The translations under genes and the position numbers were made by a program. This document shows positions 27,305-36,836 of a stretch of DNA of 64,000 bases, in pieces. Numbering within the stretch: position 1 is the first letter of the stretch; each line of letters opens with the position of its first letter. The stretch is from Pseudomonas flavescens (GTDB taxonomy: Bacteria; Pseudomonadota; Gammaproteobacteria; Pseudomonadales; Pseudomonadaceae). The notes below the pieces were generated by a model. The model was not told the DNA's origin. It saw only the letters and a list, made by a program, of their open reading frames with translations, and did not search any database. The stretch covers positions 992,001 through 1,056,000 of the forward strand of contig NZ_JACBYV010000001.1 of the NCBI RefSeq assembly GCF_013408425.1. Reading direction: 5' to 3'.

Positions 27305-27517
27305 ATGACAAACAGCAGAAAGCCGCAACACTGCACGATCTGCGCATGCCTACTCGACAATCCGGAAGATCCACTATCAGGAGATACCGGCGGGGATTGC
27401 TGGGGATGCATAGGCGCTATCGAGGCGGAAATGGGATGCGCAGAGTCGCTCGACTTCGTACGCCAAGAATACGAGGCAGGACTTCGGCCTGGCTGGATCG
27501 ATCCGTTCAAGCCATGA
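27305..27517 (+). CDS. Small zinc-ribbon-like protein
   Basis: A 70-residue protein with CTICAC and CWGC cysteine pairs spaced for one zinc site, and a C-terminal segment GLRPGWIDPF. GGAAGA lies seven bases before its ATG. It begins about 225 bases from the divergent metallo-hydrolase. No family name is known to me; proteins of this kind are common single-gene orphans in Pseudomonas. Confidence 0.6.
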   Translation: MTNSRKPQHCTICACLLDNPEDPLSGDTGGDCWGCIGAIEAEMGCAESLDFVRQEYEAGLRPGWIDPFKP

Positions 27518-27537
27518 CACGGAAGCTGCATTACGAC

Positions 27538-27590
27538 TGCTTCGGGTCGATTTCAGTCAGTCGTGACAGTCAATAAATGACCCGAAGTGA
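27538..27590. repeat. Dispersed repeat copy containing GGGTCGATTTCAG
   Basis: The segment begins CTTCGGGTC (27540-27548) and ends GACCCGAAG (27579-27587), a nine-base inverted repeat. GGGTCGATTTCAG recurs at about 30973-30985 in a matching context (CGACTCCTTTGGGTCGATTT), also downstream of a gene. It is a short intergenic repeat family, possibly with terminator activity. Confidence 0.4.
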
Positions 27591-27629
27591 ACGCCCTAAA
27601 AAACAGAGCAGTCTCCTCCCTCCGCCAAA

Positions 27630-28085
27630 TCAAATCTCAAGCGCGGCGCTTACAGTGCGCACGTAGGAGGTTGAGCTGAATACGAATGGGCCAACGCCAG
27701 GTATTACGCGAGGTTCTTCATATCCATTTTCGTAAGCAAATACCTCCCAAATGATCTCAGCACAGAGTCTGCGAATTTGCACTGAGTAGGCTCCGCATCC
27801 GATGTCACCACACTCAGGGCAAATATAGATGAGCACCCGATAGGGCCCTGCCTCCGGCTGGTCGCATCGAATCAAGCTCTCGGCAAACCGGAGGTTCTGT
27901 TCTGGATAACCTGATACGAACCCACTCATGTAGTCAGAATGCCCACCGTCAGCGGTCACCAGGATTTCCAGTAAAGAATGCTCGTCGATTTGAAAATCAG
28001 CAAAGCTACGCTCAACACTGCTACAGCCGTCCGATGAGCTTCCGGGGCGAACCTTTTCCTCAAAGGTCATAGTGTTGTGCGGCAT
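27630..28085 (-). CDS. Hypothetical 151-residue protein with CPECGDIGCG motif
   Basis: A soluble acidic protein with one distinctive metal-binding-like motif, VLIYICPECGDIGCGAYSV (about residues 85-103). AGGAG lies seven bases before its ATG. Neighbours on both sides are regulatory or metabolic and give no clear hint. The motif is known from small uncharacterised bacterial proteins; no function is claimed. Confidence 0.6.
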   Translation of the reverse strand: MPHNTMTFEEKVRPGSSSDGCSSVERSFADFQIDEHSLLEILVTADGGHSDYMSGFVSGYPEQNLRFAESLIRCDQPEAGPYRVLIYICPECGDIGCGAYSVQIRRLCAEIIWEVFAYENGYEEPRVIPGVGPFVFSSTSYVRTVSAALEI

Positions 28086-28241
28086 GCCTTACTCCTTGCG
28101 TAAAGGTACTCAGAATTAGACACATTGGGCACGAGTCAGGCAAGGCCGGAGGGCTTCGGCGAATGTCCGGTTGTGGCCGATAGCCGCCTGTAGTCACTGG
28201 CTGCAATCGGCCAGCTACGGGCGTTCGACCTAAGCAGCCGC

Positions 28242-29195
28242 TTACGAAATGAACATCCGCCGATACTCCGAGGGTGAAGTACCTAGGTGAGCGCTGAATT
28301 GTTGCCTTAGCGATAAGGGCGTTCCAAAACCTGCTTCGCCGGCGATGCATTCGATAGACAAATTGGTCGTTTCCAACAGCTCTTGCGCCCGGACAACTCG
28401 CTCAGCGTTCAACCATTTGGTTACCGTGCTGCCGGTGGCTTCCCCAAATCGGCGAGTAAACGTTCGCCTACTCATCTTTGCTATTTCTGCCAGAACATCG
28501 ACCGAAAGATTGCTGGCCAGATTCCGGCGCGCCCATGCCAGCACGTCAGACAAATGGGTCTCGCTAGCCAGCCGGGGTACCGAGCGTTCGATGTATTGGG
28601 CTTGGCCGCCCGGCCGGTGTGGGGGGGTAACCAAGAGCTTTGCGGTGCGATTTGCAGCCTTAGCGCCGTGTCGCTGACGAACCAAATCCAAACAACAATC
28701 AATCGCTGACAGCGTTCCCGCCGAGGTCATGATGTTGTCGGCACTGGCGTATAGCACCTCAGGTCGAAAACGAGCCTTGGGGAATCGCTGTGCAAACATA
28801 TCTCGGGCGAGCCAATGAGTAGTTGCCTCTTTCTCATCCAGTAAGCCGGCATCGCCGAGCACGAACGCACCTAAACATAAGCCCACAATCAACTTACCTT
28901 GGGCATTGGCGAGTTGCAGGGCTTGCACCAGCGATGCTGACGCCACAACTGCAGGGTCGCTCCAGGCCGGAATGACGATGACATCTGATGTCATCATGAG
29001 CTCAAGCCCATGCGTGACGGTTATAGCGACGCCCTGATCACTATCCATCATGCCCGGTACCTCAGCGCAGTACTGGATCTCGTATTGAGGTTCATCCTGT
29101 GCGGCTTCAACGGCTCCGAACACCAGCCCAGGCACGGAAAGATGAAACAGGCTCACGCCGTTGTAAGCCAGAACAGCGACGCGTATGGAAGGCAT
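28242..29195 (-). CDS. GlxA-type AraC-family regulator (DJ-1/PfpI plus HTH)
   Basis: A 317-residue regulator. The N-terminal DJ-1/PfpI-like domain runs from IRVAVLAYNGVSLFHLSVPG to VGLCLGAFVLGDAGLLDEKEATTHW. The C-terminal AraC domain has two HTH units, SVDVLAEIAKMSRRTFTRRF and SIECIAGEAGFGTPLSLRQQF. Such proteins sense small molecules and activate nearby genes. The start at 29195 begins the conserved domain. It is divergent from the metallo-hydrolase at 29318, its probable target. Confidence 0.9.
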   Translation of the reverse strand: MPSIRVAVLAYNGVSLFHLSVPGLVFGAVEAAQDEPQYEIQYCAEVPGMMDSDQGVAITVTHGLELMMTSDVIVIPAWSDPAVVASASLVQALQLANAQGKLIVGLCLGAFVLGDAGLLDEKEATTHWLARDMFAQRFPKARFRPEVLYASADNIMTSAGTLSAIDCCLDLVRQRHGAKAANRTAKLLVTPPHRPGGQAQYIERSVPRLASETHLSDVLAWARRNLASNLSVDVLAEIAKMSRRTFTRRFGEATGSTVTKWLNAERVVRAQELLETTNLSIECIAGEAGFGTPLSLRQQFSAHLGTSPSEYRRMFIS

Positions 29196-29317
29196 CGATA
29201 AGCCTCTACTTGATTTTAATTGGCCCAATCTTATCGATATATGGCGTTTAGGTCACTGTTGAGCTTTCGCTGAATGGGCAAAAATGAACTCATCAAGCAT
29301 TCAGCAGGACTCAGAAA

Positions 29318-30208
29318 ATGAAACTCAAAGCGCTTCCGCTCGCACTTTGCATCGCTCACGGCGCTGTCATCGCACCGGTGTTTGCTGACTCAAGCAACGC
29401 GTCTACAGCCGATACTGCTCGTACAGTAGAACTGCAGCAGGTTCGTAATGCGACAGCGAAAATCACTTACGCAGGCTCCACGTTCTTGATCGATCCGATG
29501 CTCGCAAAAAAGAACGCCTACCCTGGGTTCGAAGGTACATATCGCAGTCATTTGCGCAATCCAATGGTGGATTTGCCTGAGTCACCCGATGTAGTCATCT
29601 CCGGTGTTGATGCAGTTATCGTTACTCACACGCACCTTGACCACTGGGACGACGCCGCACAAAAAGCACTACCTAAAGATATACCGCTCTTTGCTCAGCA
29701 TGAGGCAGATGCGCAGTTGATTCGTTCTCAAGGGTTCAAGAATGTACGTGTACTGACTGACGAAGCTGAATTCGGTGGTGTCAAAATCATCAAGACTGGT
29801 GGTCAACATGGCACAGACGAGATGTATGCCGTGCCAGCACTCGCTAAACCGCTAGGTGAAGCCATGGGCGTGGTCTTCCAAGCGCCAGGCTACAAGACCC
29901 TTTACCTTGCAGGCGATACTGTCTGGCGTAAAGAGGTCGATCAGACCATTGAGAAATATCATCCAGAAGTCATTGTTCTCAACGCAGGGAAAGCAATGAT
30001 GACCGGGTATAAGGGGTCGATAATTATGGGCGAGGAAGACGTGTTGCATGCTTCGCAGGCCGCGCCAAACGCAAAAATTGTCGCAGTACACATGGACTCA
30101 ATTAACCATATGTCCCTGACCCGTGAAGAGTTGCGGGAGTACGTCAAGAAGCAAGGTATTGAGAGTCGCGTTGAGATTCCAGAAGACGGTGCTTCGTTGA
30201 CGTTTTAA
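29318..30208 (+). CDS. Exported metallo-beta-lactamase-fold hydrolase, UlaG-like
   Basis: The 296-residue protein has a signal peptide (LPLALCIAHGAVIAPVFA) and a UlaG-like metallo-beta-lactamase fold: VRNATAKITYAGSTFLIDPM, AVIVTHTHLDHWDD and LAGDTVW. The final VHMDSINHMSLTREEL supplies further ligands. AGGA lies upstream of its ATG. It is divergent from a GlxA-type regulator and followed by a cysteine hydrolase gene, suggesting a small detoxification set. Confidence 0.87.
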   Translation: MKLKALPLALCIAHGAVIAPVFADSSNASTADTARTVELQQVRNATAKITYAGSTFLIDPMLAKKNAYPGFEGTYRSHLRNPMVDLPESPDVVISGVDAVIVTHTHLDHWDDAAQKALPKDIPLFAQHEADAQLIRSQGFKNVRVLTDEAEFGGVKIIKTGGQHGTDEMYAVPALAKPLGEAMGVVFQAPGYKTLYLAGDTVWRKEVDQTIEKYHPEVIVLNAGKAMMTGYKGSIIMGEEDVLHASQAAPNAKIVAVHMDSINHMSLTREELREYVKKQGIESRVEIPEDGASLTF

Positions 30209-30382
30209 TTTGAATTGGCTTGCACTGCTGTAGTACCGCCGCTCGGAATTACCCCCACCTTTTTAGGGGCTCAGTTGGGAAGTGGGTTCTTAAACAACCC
30301 ACGTCTATACGCTCTTGCGAGGGTTGGCGTTTATCTGCGCCCTCACACAACATCACGTTGGAAATTTGATTGGAGATCGTAA

Positions 30383-30928
30383 ATGAAACGAGGTCTTATA
30401 GTAGTTGATCTGCAAAACGAGTATCTGCCAACGGGCAAACTGCCTTTGAGCGGCATTGAGGCCGCTGTGAAAAATGCTAGCCGGGTCATTAGCCACGCAC
30501 GTAATAGTGGAGTTCCCGTTTTCCATATACGCCACGAAGCCGATAACAGCGATTTAGGGATCTTTATTAAGGGATCCGACGGTGCCCAGATTCAGCCAGC
30601 AGTAGCCCCTGATGCCAACGAACCGGTAATCGTAAAAAAACACATCAACGCCTTCCGCGAAACTGACCTCAAACAGCAACTGGATGCTTTCGAGGTAGAC
30701 GATATCGTCGTCGTAGGTGCAATGAGCCACATGTGCGTCGACGCTGTAGTACGTGCAGCGGCGGACATGGGTTATCCGGTTACGGTACTGCATGACGCCT
30801 GCGCCACCCTGGATCTTACGTTCGGTGGCGTTAACGTGCCTGCCGCTCACACGCACGCGGCGATGATGGCCGCTTTCGAGTTTGGCTACGCTGCCATTAA
30901 GTCTGTGGACGACTATCTTTCGGCGTAA
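30383..30928 (+). CDS. Isochorismatase-like cysteine hydrolase
   Basis: A 181-residue alpha/beta hydrolase of the isochorismatase/nicotinamidase family. The catalytic triad is recognisable as D11 in GLIVVDLQNEYLPTG, a lysine in VIVKKHINAF and a cysteine in VVGAMSHMCVDAVVRAA. GGAGATCG lies before the ATG. The natural substrate is unknown. It may share regulation with the upstream metallo-hydrolase, although 175 bases separate them. Confidence 0.9.
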   Translation: MKRGLIVVDLQNEYLPTGKLPLSGIEAAVKNASRVISHARNSGVPVFHIRHEADNSDLGIFIKGSDGAQIQPAVAPDANEPVIVKKHINAFRETDLKQQLDAFEVDDIVVVGAMSHMCVDAVVRAAADMGYPVTVLHDACATLDLTFGGVNVPAAHTHAAMMAAFEFGYAAIKSVDDYLSA

Positions 30929-31110
30929 GTCCGCAACTATCGAGCGATTGCAAATGGACGTTGCGACTCCTTTGGGTCGATTTCAGCCGGTAACGACAGG
31001 CTGCTTTTGCGAATACCCACCCTAACGCAGGCTGCGTTCGAATTTTTGAGAGAGGCCAAGGTTCCAACCAACCGTGACGACCTATCACCACTACCTTGCA
31101 GGAGGCTTCC

Positions 31111-31722
31111 TTGAAGTCATTTGAAATTACAGAATTTATTGCCAAATGGCCCTCGCTAGGGCTAATGCCTGCTGCCGCTTGGCTGGTGGCTCAAGACTGC
31201 GAAAACCAGGTTCTAGCATTAATGGCCGGTCTGGGTGATGGCTACCGCCGTGAAGGCAGCTGTCTCATCCACGAAAGTGCCGTTGTTGAGGAAGGAGCAG
31301 TGCTCAAAGGCGCAATCATCATTGGCGAAGGGGCATTTGTTGCGTCGGGGGCATATTTACGGGGAGGTGTTTACCTTGGCAATAACTGCATTGTTGGCCC
31401 TAGCTGTGAAATAAAAAGTAGCTTCATGCTCGATGGGAGCAAGCTGGCGCACTTCAACTTTGTCGGTGACTCACTGATCGGTGAGGGCGTAAACATTGAA
31501 GCAGGTGCAATCATCGCCAATTATCGCAATGAGCTCGATGGCGCAGATATCAAGATCCGCTTTGCAGAAAGCGTGTTCGAGACGGGCGTGAAAAAATTCG
31601 GTGCCTTGGTAGGCGACGGCTGCAAAATAGGGGCGAATGCTGTTATCGCCCCAGGCGCTCTGCTACTGCCTAACACTCACGTTCCTCGTCTTGGGTTGAT
31701 TGATCAGTATGCCTATGATTAA
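31111..31722 (+). CDS. Left-handed beta-helix (hexapeptide repeat) protein, acyl/nucleotidyl-transferase-like
   Basis: A 203-residue protein dominated by hexapeptide repeats such as AVVEEGAVLKGAIIIGEGAF and GVYLGNNCIVGPSCEI, forming a left-handed beta-helix as in LpxA-type acyltransferases and the GlmU C-terminal domain. It lacks the N-terminal pyrophosphorylase domain. The start is a TTG at 31111, because GGAGG sits just upstream and the frame's other TTG is inside it. The acceptor is unknown. Confidence 0.8.
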   Translation: MKSFEITEFIAKWPSLGLMPAAAWLVAQDCENQVLALMAGLGDGYRREGSCLIHESAVVEEGAVLKGAIIIGEGAFVASGAYLRGGVYLGNNCIVGPSCEIKSSFMLDGSKLAHFNFVGDSLIGEGVNIEAGAIIANYRNELDGADIKIRFAESVFETGVKKFGALVGDGCKIGANAVIAPGALLLPNTHVPRLGLIDQYAYD

Positions 31723-31952
31723 AGCGTCGGCTTCCGCGCTGTGCAATTTTCTGTGGATTTCATCGTCTGCCGGCCTTTTGCTGTTTCCAGTCCCGCCGCA
31801 CTGAAGAACAAGACAAGCCAGGTAGCACCCTCCTTGCCTGTCGCGCTCACGGAGGTGAGATCTTCTCCTTGGAAGGGCATCTAGGCTGTGCGCCCGGCCT
31901 TAGAGAGAGCAAAGTCGTCACCCACTCGCAATGCCCTTTGTCGGTGCTTGAA

Positions 31953-32273
31953 CTACGCATTCGTAGGCAGTGAATCTCCCCACTGGCGCATGGCCTCCAG
32001 CACTCCTCGAAGCTCTTGCCCGAGCGGCGTCAGCTCATAGACAACTCTGGGAGGCGTTTCGGCATAGGCAGTCCGTGTCAGCAGACCATATTGTTCAAAT
32101 CGCTTAAGCCGAAGGGTGAGGGTGTGTGCGCTGATGCCAGGCAAGCCCTCCTTGAGCTCCGTGAAGCGGCACGACTTATCTAGCAGCTTGAGGATGATCA
32201 GCGTTGCCCAGGGACCGTCGAGTATGAAAAGAAAGCGCTCGACGCCGCAGCGTGCTTCGACCTGATAGGCCAT
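31953..32273 (-). CDS. HxlR-family winged-helix regulator
   Basis: A 106-residue MarR-like winged helix of the HxlR type: CGVERFLFILDGPWATLIIL, the recognition helix region GISAHTLTLRLKRFEQYGLL, and the wing VVYELTPLGQELRGVL. HxlR proteins respond to electrophiles or oxidants, often through an N-terminal cysteine, present here near residue 8. It is divergent from the NmrA-like gene 86 bases away, its probable target. Confidence 0.9.
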   Translation of the reverse strand: MAYQVEARCGVERFLFILDGPWATLIILKLLDKSCRFTELKEGLPGISAHTLTLRLKRFEQYGLLTRTAYAETPPRVVYELTPLGQELRGVLEAMRQWGDSLPTNA

Positions 32274-32358
32274 AAATATTCCTATTAGTGCATTTGACGT
32301 AACTGATGCTATCAACGCAGCATTAAAAATTCAATAAAAGCACTAATGGAGGTACAAC

Positions 32359-33219
32359 ATGAAGTATGTTGTTCACGGCGCTACTGGAGCCCAAGGCGGG
32401 CCTTTGTATGATCTGCTAACAAAAGCTGGCCATACCGTGGTTGCTATTGTTCGTGATCCGTCAGCACATCCAGGCCTGAACGCGGCCAAGGCTGATATCG
32501 GTTCGAGTGAGCTGCTTGCACAAGCCTACCAAGGCGCTGATGGTGTGTTTATCCATCTGCCCATCGCTTCGGAAGCTGACCGCGTCAAATTCTGCGACAG
32601 CATTGCACTGGCGATTGCTAAAGCGCTCCCCAAGCGCGTGGTGATCTCGACGAGCGGATTTGTAGTCGATGACCCTAATTCCTCGCTGACAGTCCCGCCC
32701 GAAAGCGCGATCCGCAGCCTGATAAGCCGCATCGAGCAAGCTGGTGTTTCGGTTGCGGTCATAGCCCCCAGGCTGTATCTCGAAAATCTTCTGATGCCGT
32801 TGGTGTCGCAGCCTATGAAGGGAGAGGGGGTGTTGCGCTACCCTCTACCAGCCGATTACCAGGTCTCGTGGTGCTCCCACCTCGACATCGCTGACGTCGC
32901 TGTCCGCCTGTTCAAGGACACGGCTGTCACCGGCGTTGTCGGGGTAGGTGCGATGCCGGGCCTGAACGGAAACGATTTGGCGACGAGTTTTGCAGAATAT
33001 CTCGGCCAGCCCGTCAGGTATGAGGGGGTCGAACCCAAGCAATTCGGGGCGCTGCTAGAGCCCTTTATTGGTATCCATGGGGCTGCCGAAGTCGTTGGAG
33101 TATACGAGGCTCAAGCGAGGAGTGTTCACAACACGATTTTGAACGAGACGAGTGCTCAGACCCTCCTTGGATTGACGCCTCGCTCTGTTAAGCAATGGTT
33201 GCAAGACCTTAACGTTTAG
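32359..33219 (+). CDS. NmrA-like NAD(P)-binding protein
   Basis: The 286-residue Rossmann protein begins VVHGATGAQGGPLYDLL with the nucleotide-binding glycines and continues with ADGVFIHLPIASEADR, VVISTSGFVVDD and HLDIADVAVRLF. This group includes quinone reductases and redox sensors such as QorB. GGAGG precedes the ATG. Divergent pairing with an HxlR regulator is the usual arrangement for this family and suggests a redox-responsive enzyme. Confidence 0.88.
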   Translation: MKYVVHGATGAQGGPLYDLLTKAGHTVVAIVRDPSAHPGLNAAKADIGSSELLAQAYQGADGVFIHLPIASEADRVKFCDSIALAIAKALPKRVVISTSGFVVDDPNSSLTVPPESAIRSLISRIEQAGVSVAVIAPRLYLENLLMPLVSQPMKGEGVLRYPLPADYQVSWCSHLDIADVAVRLFKDTAVTGVVGVGAMPGLNGNDLATSFAEYLGQPVRYEGVEPKQFGALLEPFIGIHGAAEVVGVYEAQARSVHNTILNETSAQTLLGLTPRSVKQWLQDLNV

Positions 33220-33479
33220 CCCCGGAAAGGTGGTTGTCAGCGGCTTGAGCCGATGACGGCCATCTCCAGATTTTTAACGGAATGCCGACACCCATCCCTG
33301 ACTCGGATTCTACCCCAATGACACCTATCGCCTTTCGTCGCTGGGCAGATCCAATACGCTCCCAGCGCACTCCTCAGTAACCGTCCGCCCAAGTCATCTA
33401 CCCAGCCCTGCAAAGCGAAGACATGGTGTGCACTTAAATTTAAGTGGGCACCAGTTCTAGCCTTTTAAGCGGGTATCTC

Positions 33480-33596
33480 ATGCAGCCAACACGCCGTTCT
33501 TATTCCAAGTCCTTCAAAGCCCAGATCATTCAAGAGTGCGCCCAACCAGGCGCTTCGATTGCCAGCGTCGCGCTCGGCCATAGGTCGCCCGAGTAG
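33480..33596 (+). pseudogene. IS66-type tnpA remnant
   Basis: An ATG opens a 38-codon frame (MQPTRRSYSKSFKAQII, ECAQPGASIASVALGH) matching the N-terminal HTH of IS66-family TnpA accessory proteins. It ends at an early stop after GHRSPE, where the intact protein continues through a KWIR motif. No tnpB, tnpC or matching terminal repeats are seen. It marks a past transposition event at the boundary before the copper genes. The surrounding 33220-33820 holds nothing else recognisable. Confidence 0.65.
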
Positions 33597-33820
33597 CGGC
33601 AGAAACGTTGAAATGCCCTGTGGATGCCGTAGACGTCATCTTCTCAGAAGTGGAGCCTTTAGACTGGCATCGCGGTGGGCAACCGTTCACCATCAATCGC
33701 AAATAGAAAACAGGCATTGATACACCTGCCTAAGCGAGTTATTGATTTAGTAAATGAGTTGTCGCGTATGCCTTAAACCACCGCAACATACGCAACTTTG
33801 TAGTTTGGTTGCTCTCTTTG

Positions 33821-34345
33821 TTACTCAGGTATTCGTAACCACCGCTGAAATCCTTTCTCTCCACTTCCCGTTAAAGGCGACCATGCAAAGTCCATCCTGG
33901 CGGGAGGAAGCGAGTCAAAGTCGATACCTTGGTTATTGTCATAATATTTCCACTCGAGTGTGATCGCCGGTATCACTGAGCATGCGATCAGTATCCCCTT
34001 AGCTCGACTGTAGTCATTACTCGCCCACCGTGCAGCTGCTGCGGAAAGCAAGCTCTCGACATGAGAGGTACTCACTTCGGCAGCGAATTTTGAGTTCAGC
34101 AACCACCGGCATAGGCTTACATGAAACGTCCAGTCTTGAGAGGGTTGGTTGCGATAGGCCCAGCCCATGAATCGCCGAAACATTTTCAACCCATCAGGCG
34201 GATCCAGTTTCAAAAGCACAGGACACAAGTCGAAGATCAAGTGCCAGTAAGGTAGCAATTTCGAGTCCAGTGTAATAAATGTCCTAGCGTTACCAGGATA
34301 GTCAGGAAATATTGCATCACTGGATCTTGGCTTAGGTATAGGCAT
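33821..34345 (-). CDS. Hypothetical 174-residue protein
   Basis: An unrecognised soluble protein rich in Trp and Leu, with a run of helices around WHLIFDLCPVLLKLDPPDG, FRRFMGWAYRN and CRWLLNSKFAAEVSTSHV. It resembles immunity-type or uncharacterised single-gene proteins. The start at 34345 has GAGG upstream; an alternative start at 34435 would add 30 residues. It is located between the IS66 remnant and the copper region, so it may be an orphan left by rearrangement. The 334 bases to the next gene hold nothing recognised. Confidence 0.5.
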   Translation of the reverse strand: MPIPKPRSSDAIFPDYPGNARTFITLDSKLLPYWHLIFDLCPVLLKLDPPDGLKMFRRFMGWAYRNQPSQDWTFHVSLCRWLLNSKFAAEVSTSHVESLLSAAAARWASNDYSRAKGILIACSVIPAITLEWKYYDNNQGIDFDSLPPARMDFAWSPLTGSGEKGFQRWLRIPE

Positions 34346-34679
34346 GATGCTCAGCCTCACTGCGTCTTCCAGGAATCGCTGCTTCACGCGGATGATCGCT
34401 GTGTTGTATTGGCTGCTTTTCGAGCATCTCGGCACCCGGCATATCGACCGTGCTTCTGGTATCTCGGCTGTTGGTAGTCGCTTTGCTCCGCGGCGTTAGA
34501 GCGAAGAGACAGAGCAGCAGGGGAGGTGTCGAGCGGCAGGTGGATCGGGAGCGAATGTGAACGGACATTATGTGCATCCTGTGGACACGATAGGCGAAAG
34601 CAGCACGCCTCAATGCGGGGCATGCAAGCCAAAGGGTTAAGCCAAATCGAAAAGAGCTGTCAGGCCTTCAGCCAGACAG

Positions 34680-35060
34680 TCAGCAGGAAGGCGGTGCTCG
34701 GGGAAGATGCGCCACCCAGTCATGCAGTGCCGTGGTGTGGGGAGTTTGATGAGGGGGGATGAATGGATTGTTCAGTGTCGGCAGGGTTAGCAGCCAGGCG
34801 GTACTTTTCAGCAATGCGACCCCACCGCCGAACGAGCACATCGGGCAGTCGATCTTGCTCAAGGGTTGCGGTAGGGACTGGCTGGAAAGCCCCTTCAACT
34901 CTGTGACGATCTGGTCGCCGACGGAAAGGCAGAACCCGCCTTGCAATCCGCTGAGCCTCAAGCCGCTCATCTGTCCATGCGCAATTCCGCAGGCGAACAG
35001 GCTGAAGAGCACGCAGCCGTAGAGCGCCCAAGCGGTAAAGGCTCTCAGGGGGCGGCTCAT
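34680..35060 (-). CDS. DUF2946 protein, copper-linked
   Basis: A 126-residue DUF2946-family protein, found in Pseudomonas next to copper-handling genes. It has the hallmark membrane segment and motif ALYGCVLFSLFACGIAHGQM followed by SGLRLSGLQGGFC, and CPMC near residue 75. The ATG at 35060 overlaps the stop of the PepSY gene by four bases, so the two are co-translated. It is probably an inner-membrane or exported metal-binding protein; its biochemical role is not known. Confidence 0.75.
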   Translation of the reverse strand: MSRPLRAFTAWALYGCVLFSLFACGIAHGQMSGLRLSGLQGGFCLSVGDQIVTELKGLSSQSLPQPLSKIDCPMCSFGGGVALLKSTAWLLTLPTLNNPFIPPHQTPHTTALHDWVAHLPRAPPSC

Positions 35061-36586
35061 CGGCATCCGTTCTTGCTCCGAATATCTGGTTCAGACTGGC
35101 GATCATCAGAGGTCTTGCGCTTTGCTGTCCTTTTGCCCGGAGCCAGGCGACGCCATCCCAGTACGACACCGGTCAGGCTGATGAGCAGGCCGCCAATGCT
35201 GAAAAGAATCATCAGGGGTTCACGCAGCCATGGCCTTTCCAGCAGCGGTGCCCAGTCCCAGCTGTGCAATAGATTGAACAGCAATCGCCCGGCGCGCTGA
35301 TGCCGATCCAGTTGCTCGATCACAGCGCCGCTATAGGGATCAATATGCAGCCATGTGGCGGAAGGATCCTGGAAGCGCACACGCAGCATCGGCAGTCGCT
35401 TTCTCGTGGCGCCGTACATGCTCTGTTCGGATCGAGAGACGTAGTAGAAGTCGTAGGCATCCAGCCATTCGACTTCAAGAACATCCCGGGGGCGAACGAG
35501 CCGAGCCGCTTTTTCCAATGTAATCGAAGGCAGCTGAATCAGAGCCTGGGCGTCCTGAATCTGCGGCAGAATCCGGCTTTCCCCTGTGCGGTCGTAAGCC
35601 ACTCGATACATGCGCTTGCCCACGATCTGCCAATGCAACTCCACGGGCTCGAAGCCTGCAGCTTGGAAGCGTTTCAACACTTCGGAGACCCGCTCTGTAT
35701 TGATGTCACTGTAGAGGTTGGTGCTTTGGTAGGCGCTAGTATCCAGACGCACCGGGTTTGCAAAGATCCCCCACGGCCGCATCGACATCAGCCCACTGAA
35801 TATCCAGGCAATGAGGAGGGGGCCGAACAGCAAACCCGCAATATGGTGCCAGCGGGCCGGCAAGCCTTGATAAGGCGAGCGTGATCCGCTGCGGTAGGGC
35901 TTGGAAAACCGCCAGCGCAACAGGCCAATGACGTAGCCCAAAACGGCCATCAGCGTTGCTGCAAGCGAGAGGTAAATGACGATCTGCGTCCACCAGGGAC
36001 TGTCACGCAGCAGGTAGATCCAGTGCAGCCACGAGCCAACCCAATTCCATACCCGCTCGGTACTGTTCGCGTCCCGTATCACCTCGCCGGTCTGGCTGGA
36101 GATATACAGCAGGCGTGCCTGAGGCTCGTCCAGTTGAACGACGTGTAATGGCCGATCCCTGTCCAGAGCGCGTGAGCGTGTCCAGGCGTCTTCCTGAATA
36201 GCCCTCACATAGCGGTTGGGTACTGGCGCGAACTGCATGGCACTGGCGAGTGCCATAGTGGCATCGACCGCGGTGATGCGTTCCCCGGTACGAGCAGCTA
36301 CCGCTACGCGTGTGCCATTGGCGTAGTCCAGTATGTAGTGCGGTTGCCCAACTACCGTAGTCAGTCGCACTGCAGTAGGCGTCGAGCCTCCAACCTGGAT
36401 GGCCTGTGCCGGGCCTACGCAGCAATCATTTGTGCCCAGCGTTGGTAGATGCCCAAGATGCTCTTGAGGCGTCAGCTTTGGGTATCCAACGAACAGCATC
36501 ACGACCCCGGAAAAGAACCAGAGGGCCATGAACAAGCACAGGACAATGCCCAACCACCGATGCCAGAGATAGAGATAGCGCTTCAT
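35057..36586 (-). CDS. PepSY-associated transmembrane protein (PiuB-like)
   Basis: A 509-residue inner-membrane protein with four predicted spans: LYLWHRWLGIVLCLFMALW near the N-terminus, one near 200-225, one near 250-265 and one near 470-490 (LMILFSIGGLLISLTGVVL). Periplasmic PepSY-type segments lie between, including one with SATWLHIDPYSGAVIEQL. These proteins often reduce or release metal from siderophore-like compounds. It is the first gene of a pair with a DUF2946 gene (ATGA overlap), facing away from the TonB receptors. Confidence 0.85.
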   Translation of the reverse strand: MKRYLYLWHRWLGIVLCLFMALWFFSGVVMLFVGYPKLTPQEHLGHLPTLGTNDCCVGPAQAIQVGGSTPTAVRLTTVVGQPHYILDYANGTRVAVAARTGERITAVDATMALASAMQFAPVPNRYVRAIQEDAWTRSRALDRDRPLHVVQLDEPQARLLYISSQTGEVIRDANSTERVWNWVGSWLHWIYLLRDSPWWTQIVIYLSLAATLMAVLGYVIGLLRWRFSKPYRSGSRSPYQGLPARWHHIAGLLFGPLLIAWIFSGLMSMRPWGIFANPVRLDTSAYQSTNLYSDINTERVSEVLKRFQAAGFEPVELHWQIVGKRMYRVAYDRTGESRILPQIQDAQALIQLPSITLEKAARLVRPRDVLEVEWLDAYDFYYVSRSEQSMYGATRKRLPMLRVRFQDPSATWLHIDPYSGAVIEQLDRHQRAGRLLFNLLHSWDWAPLLERPWLREPLMILFSIGGLLISLTGVVLGWRRLAPGKRTAKRKTSDDRQSEPDIRSKNGCR

Positions 36587-36836
36587 GGTGGTCAGAAGCG
36601 CAGGGTGAGAGGGCCGACGTGCCTCACGTAGCTCGAGCTTCTACAAGCCTTTAGCTCCGTGTCATCAGCAGGCAACTTGTGCTCTTGGATGATTCGAGCA
36701 TACGCAAGATTGCAGTCGCCACACGGCTGCACCTGAGAGGTGTTTTCTTGATTCATGAACAGCAATTCCACGCAAATGGGTACGCGCTGTTTCCGCGTAA
36801 CGCCAAGGCGTAATGCTGCGGATCAGCCAGAAAGAT

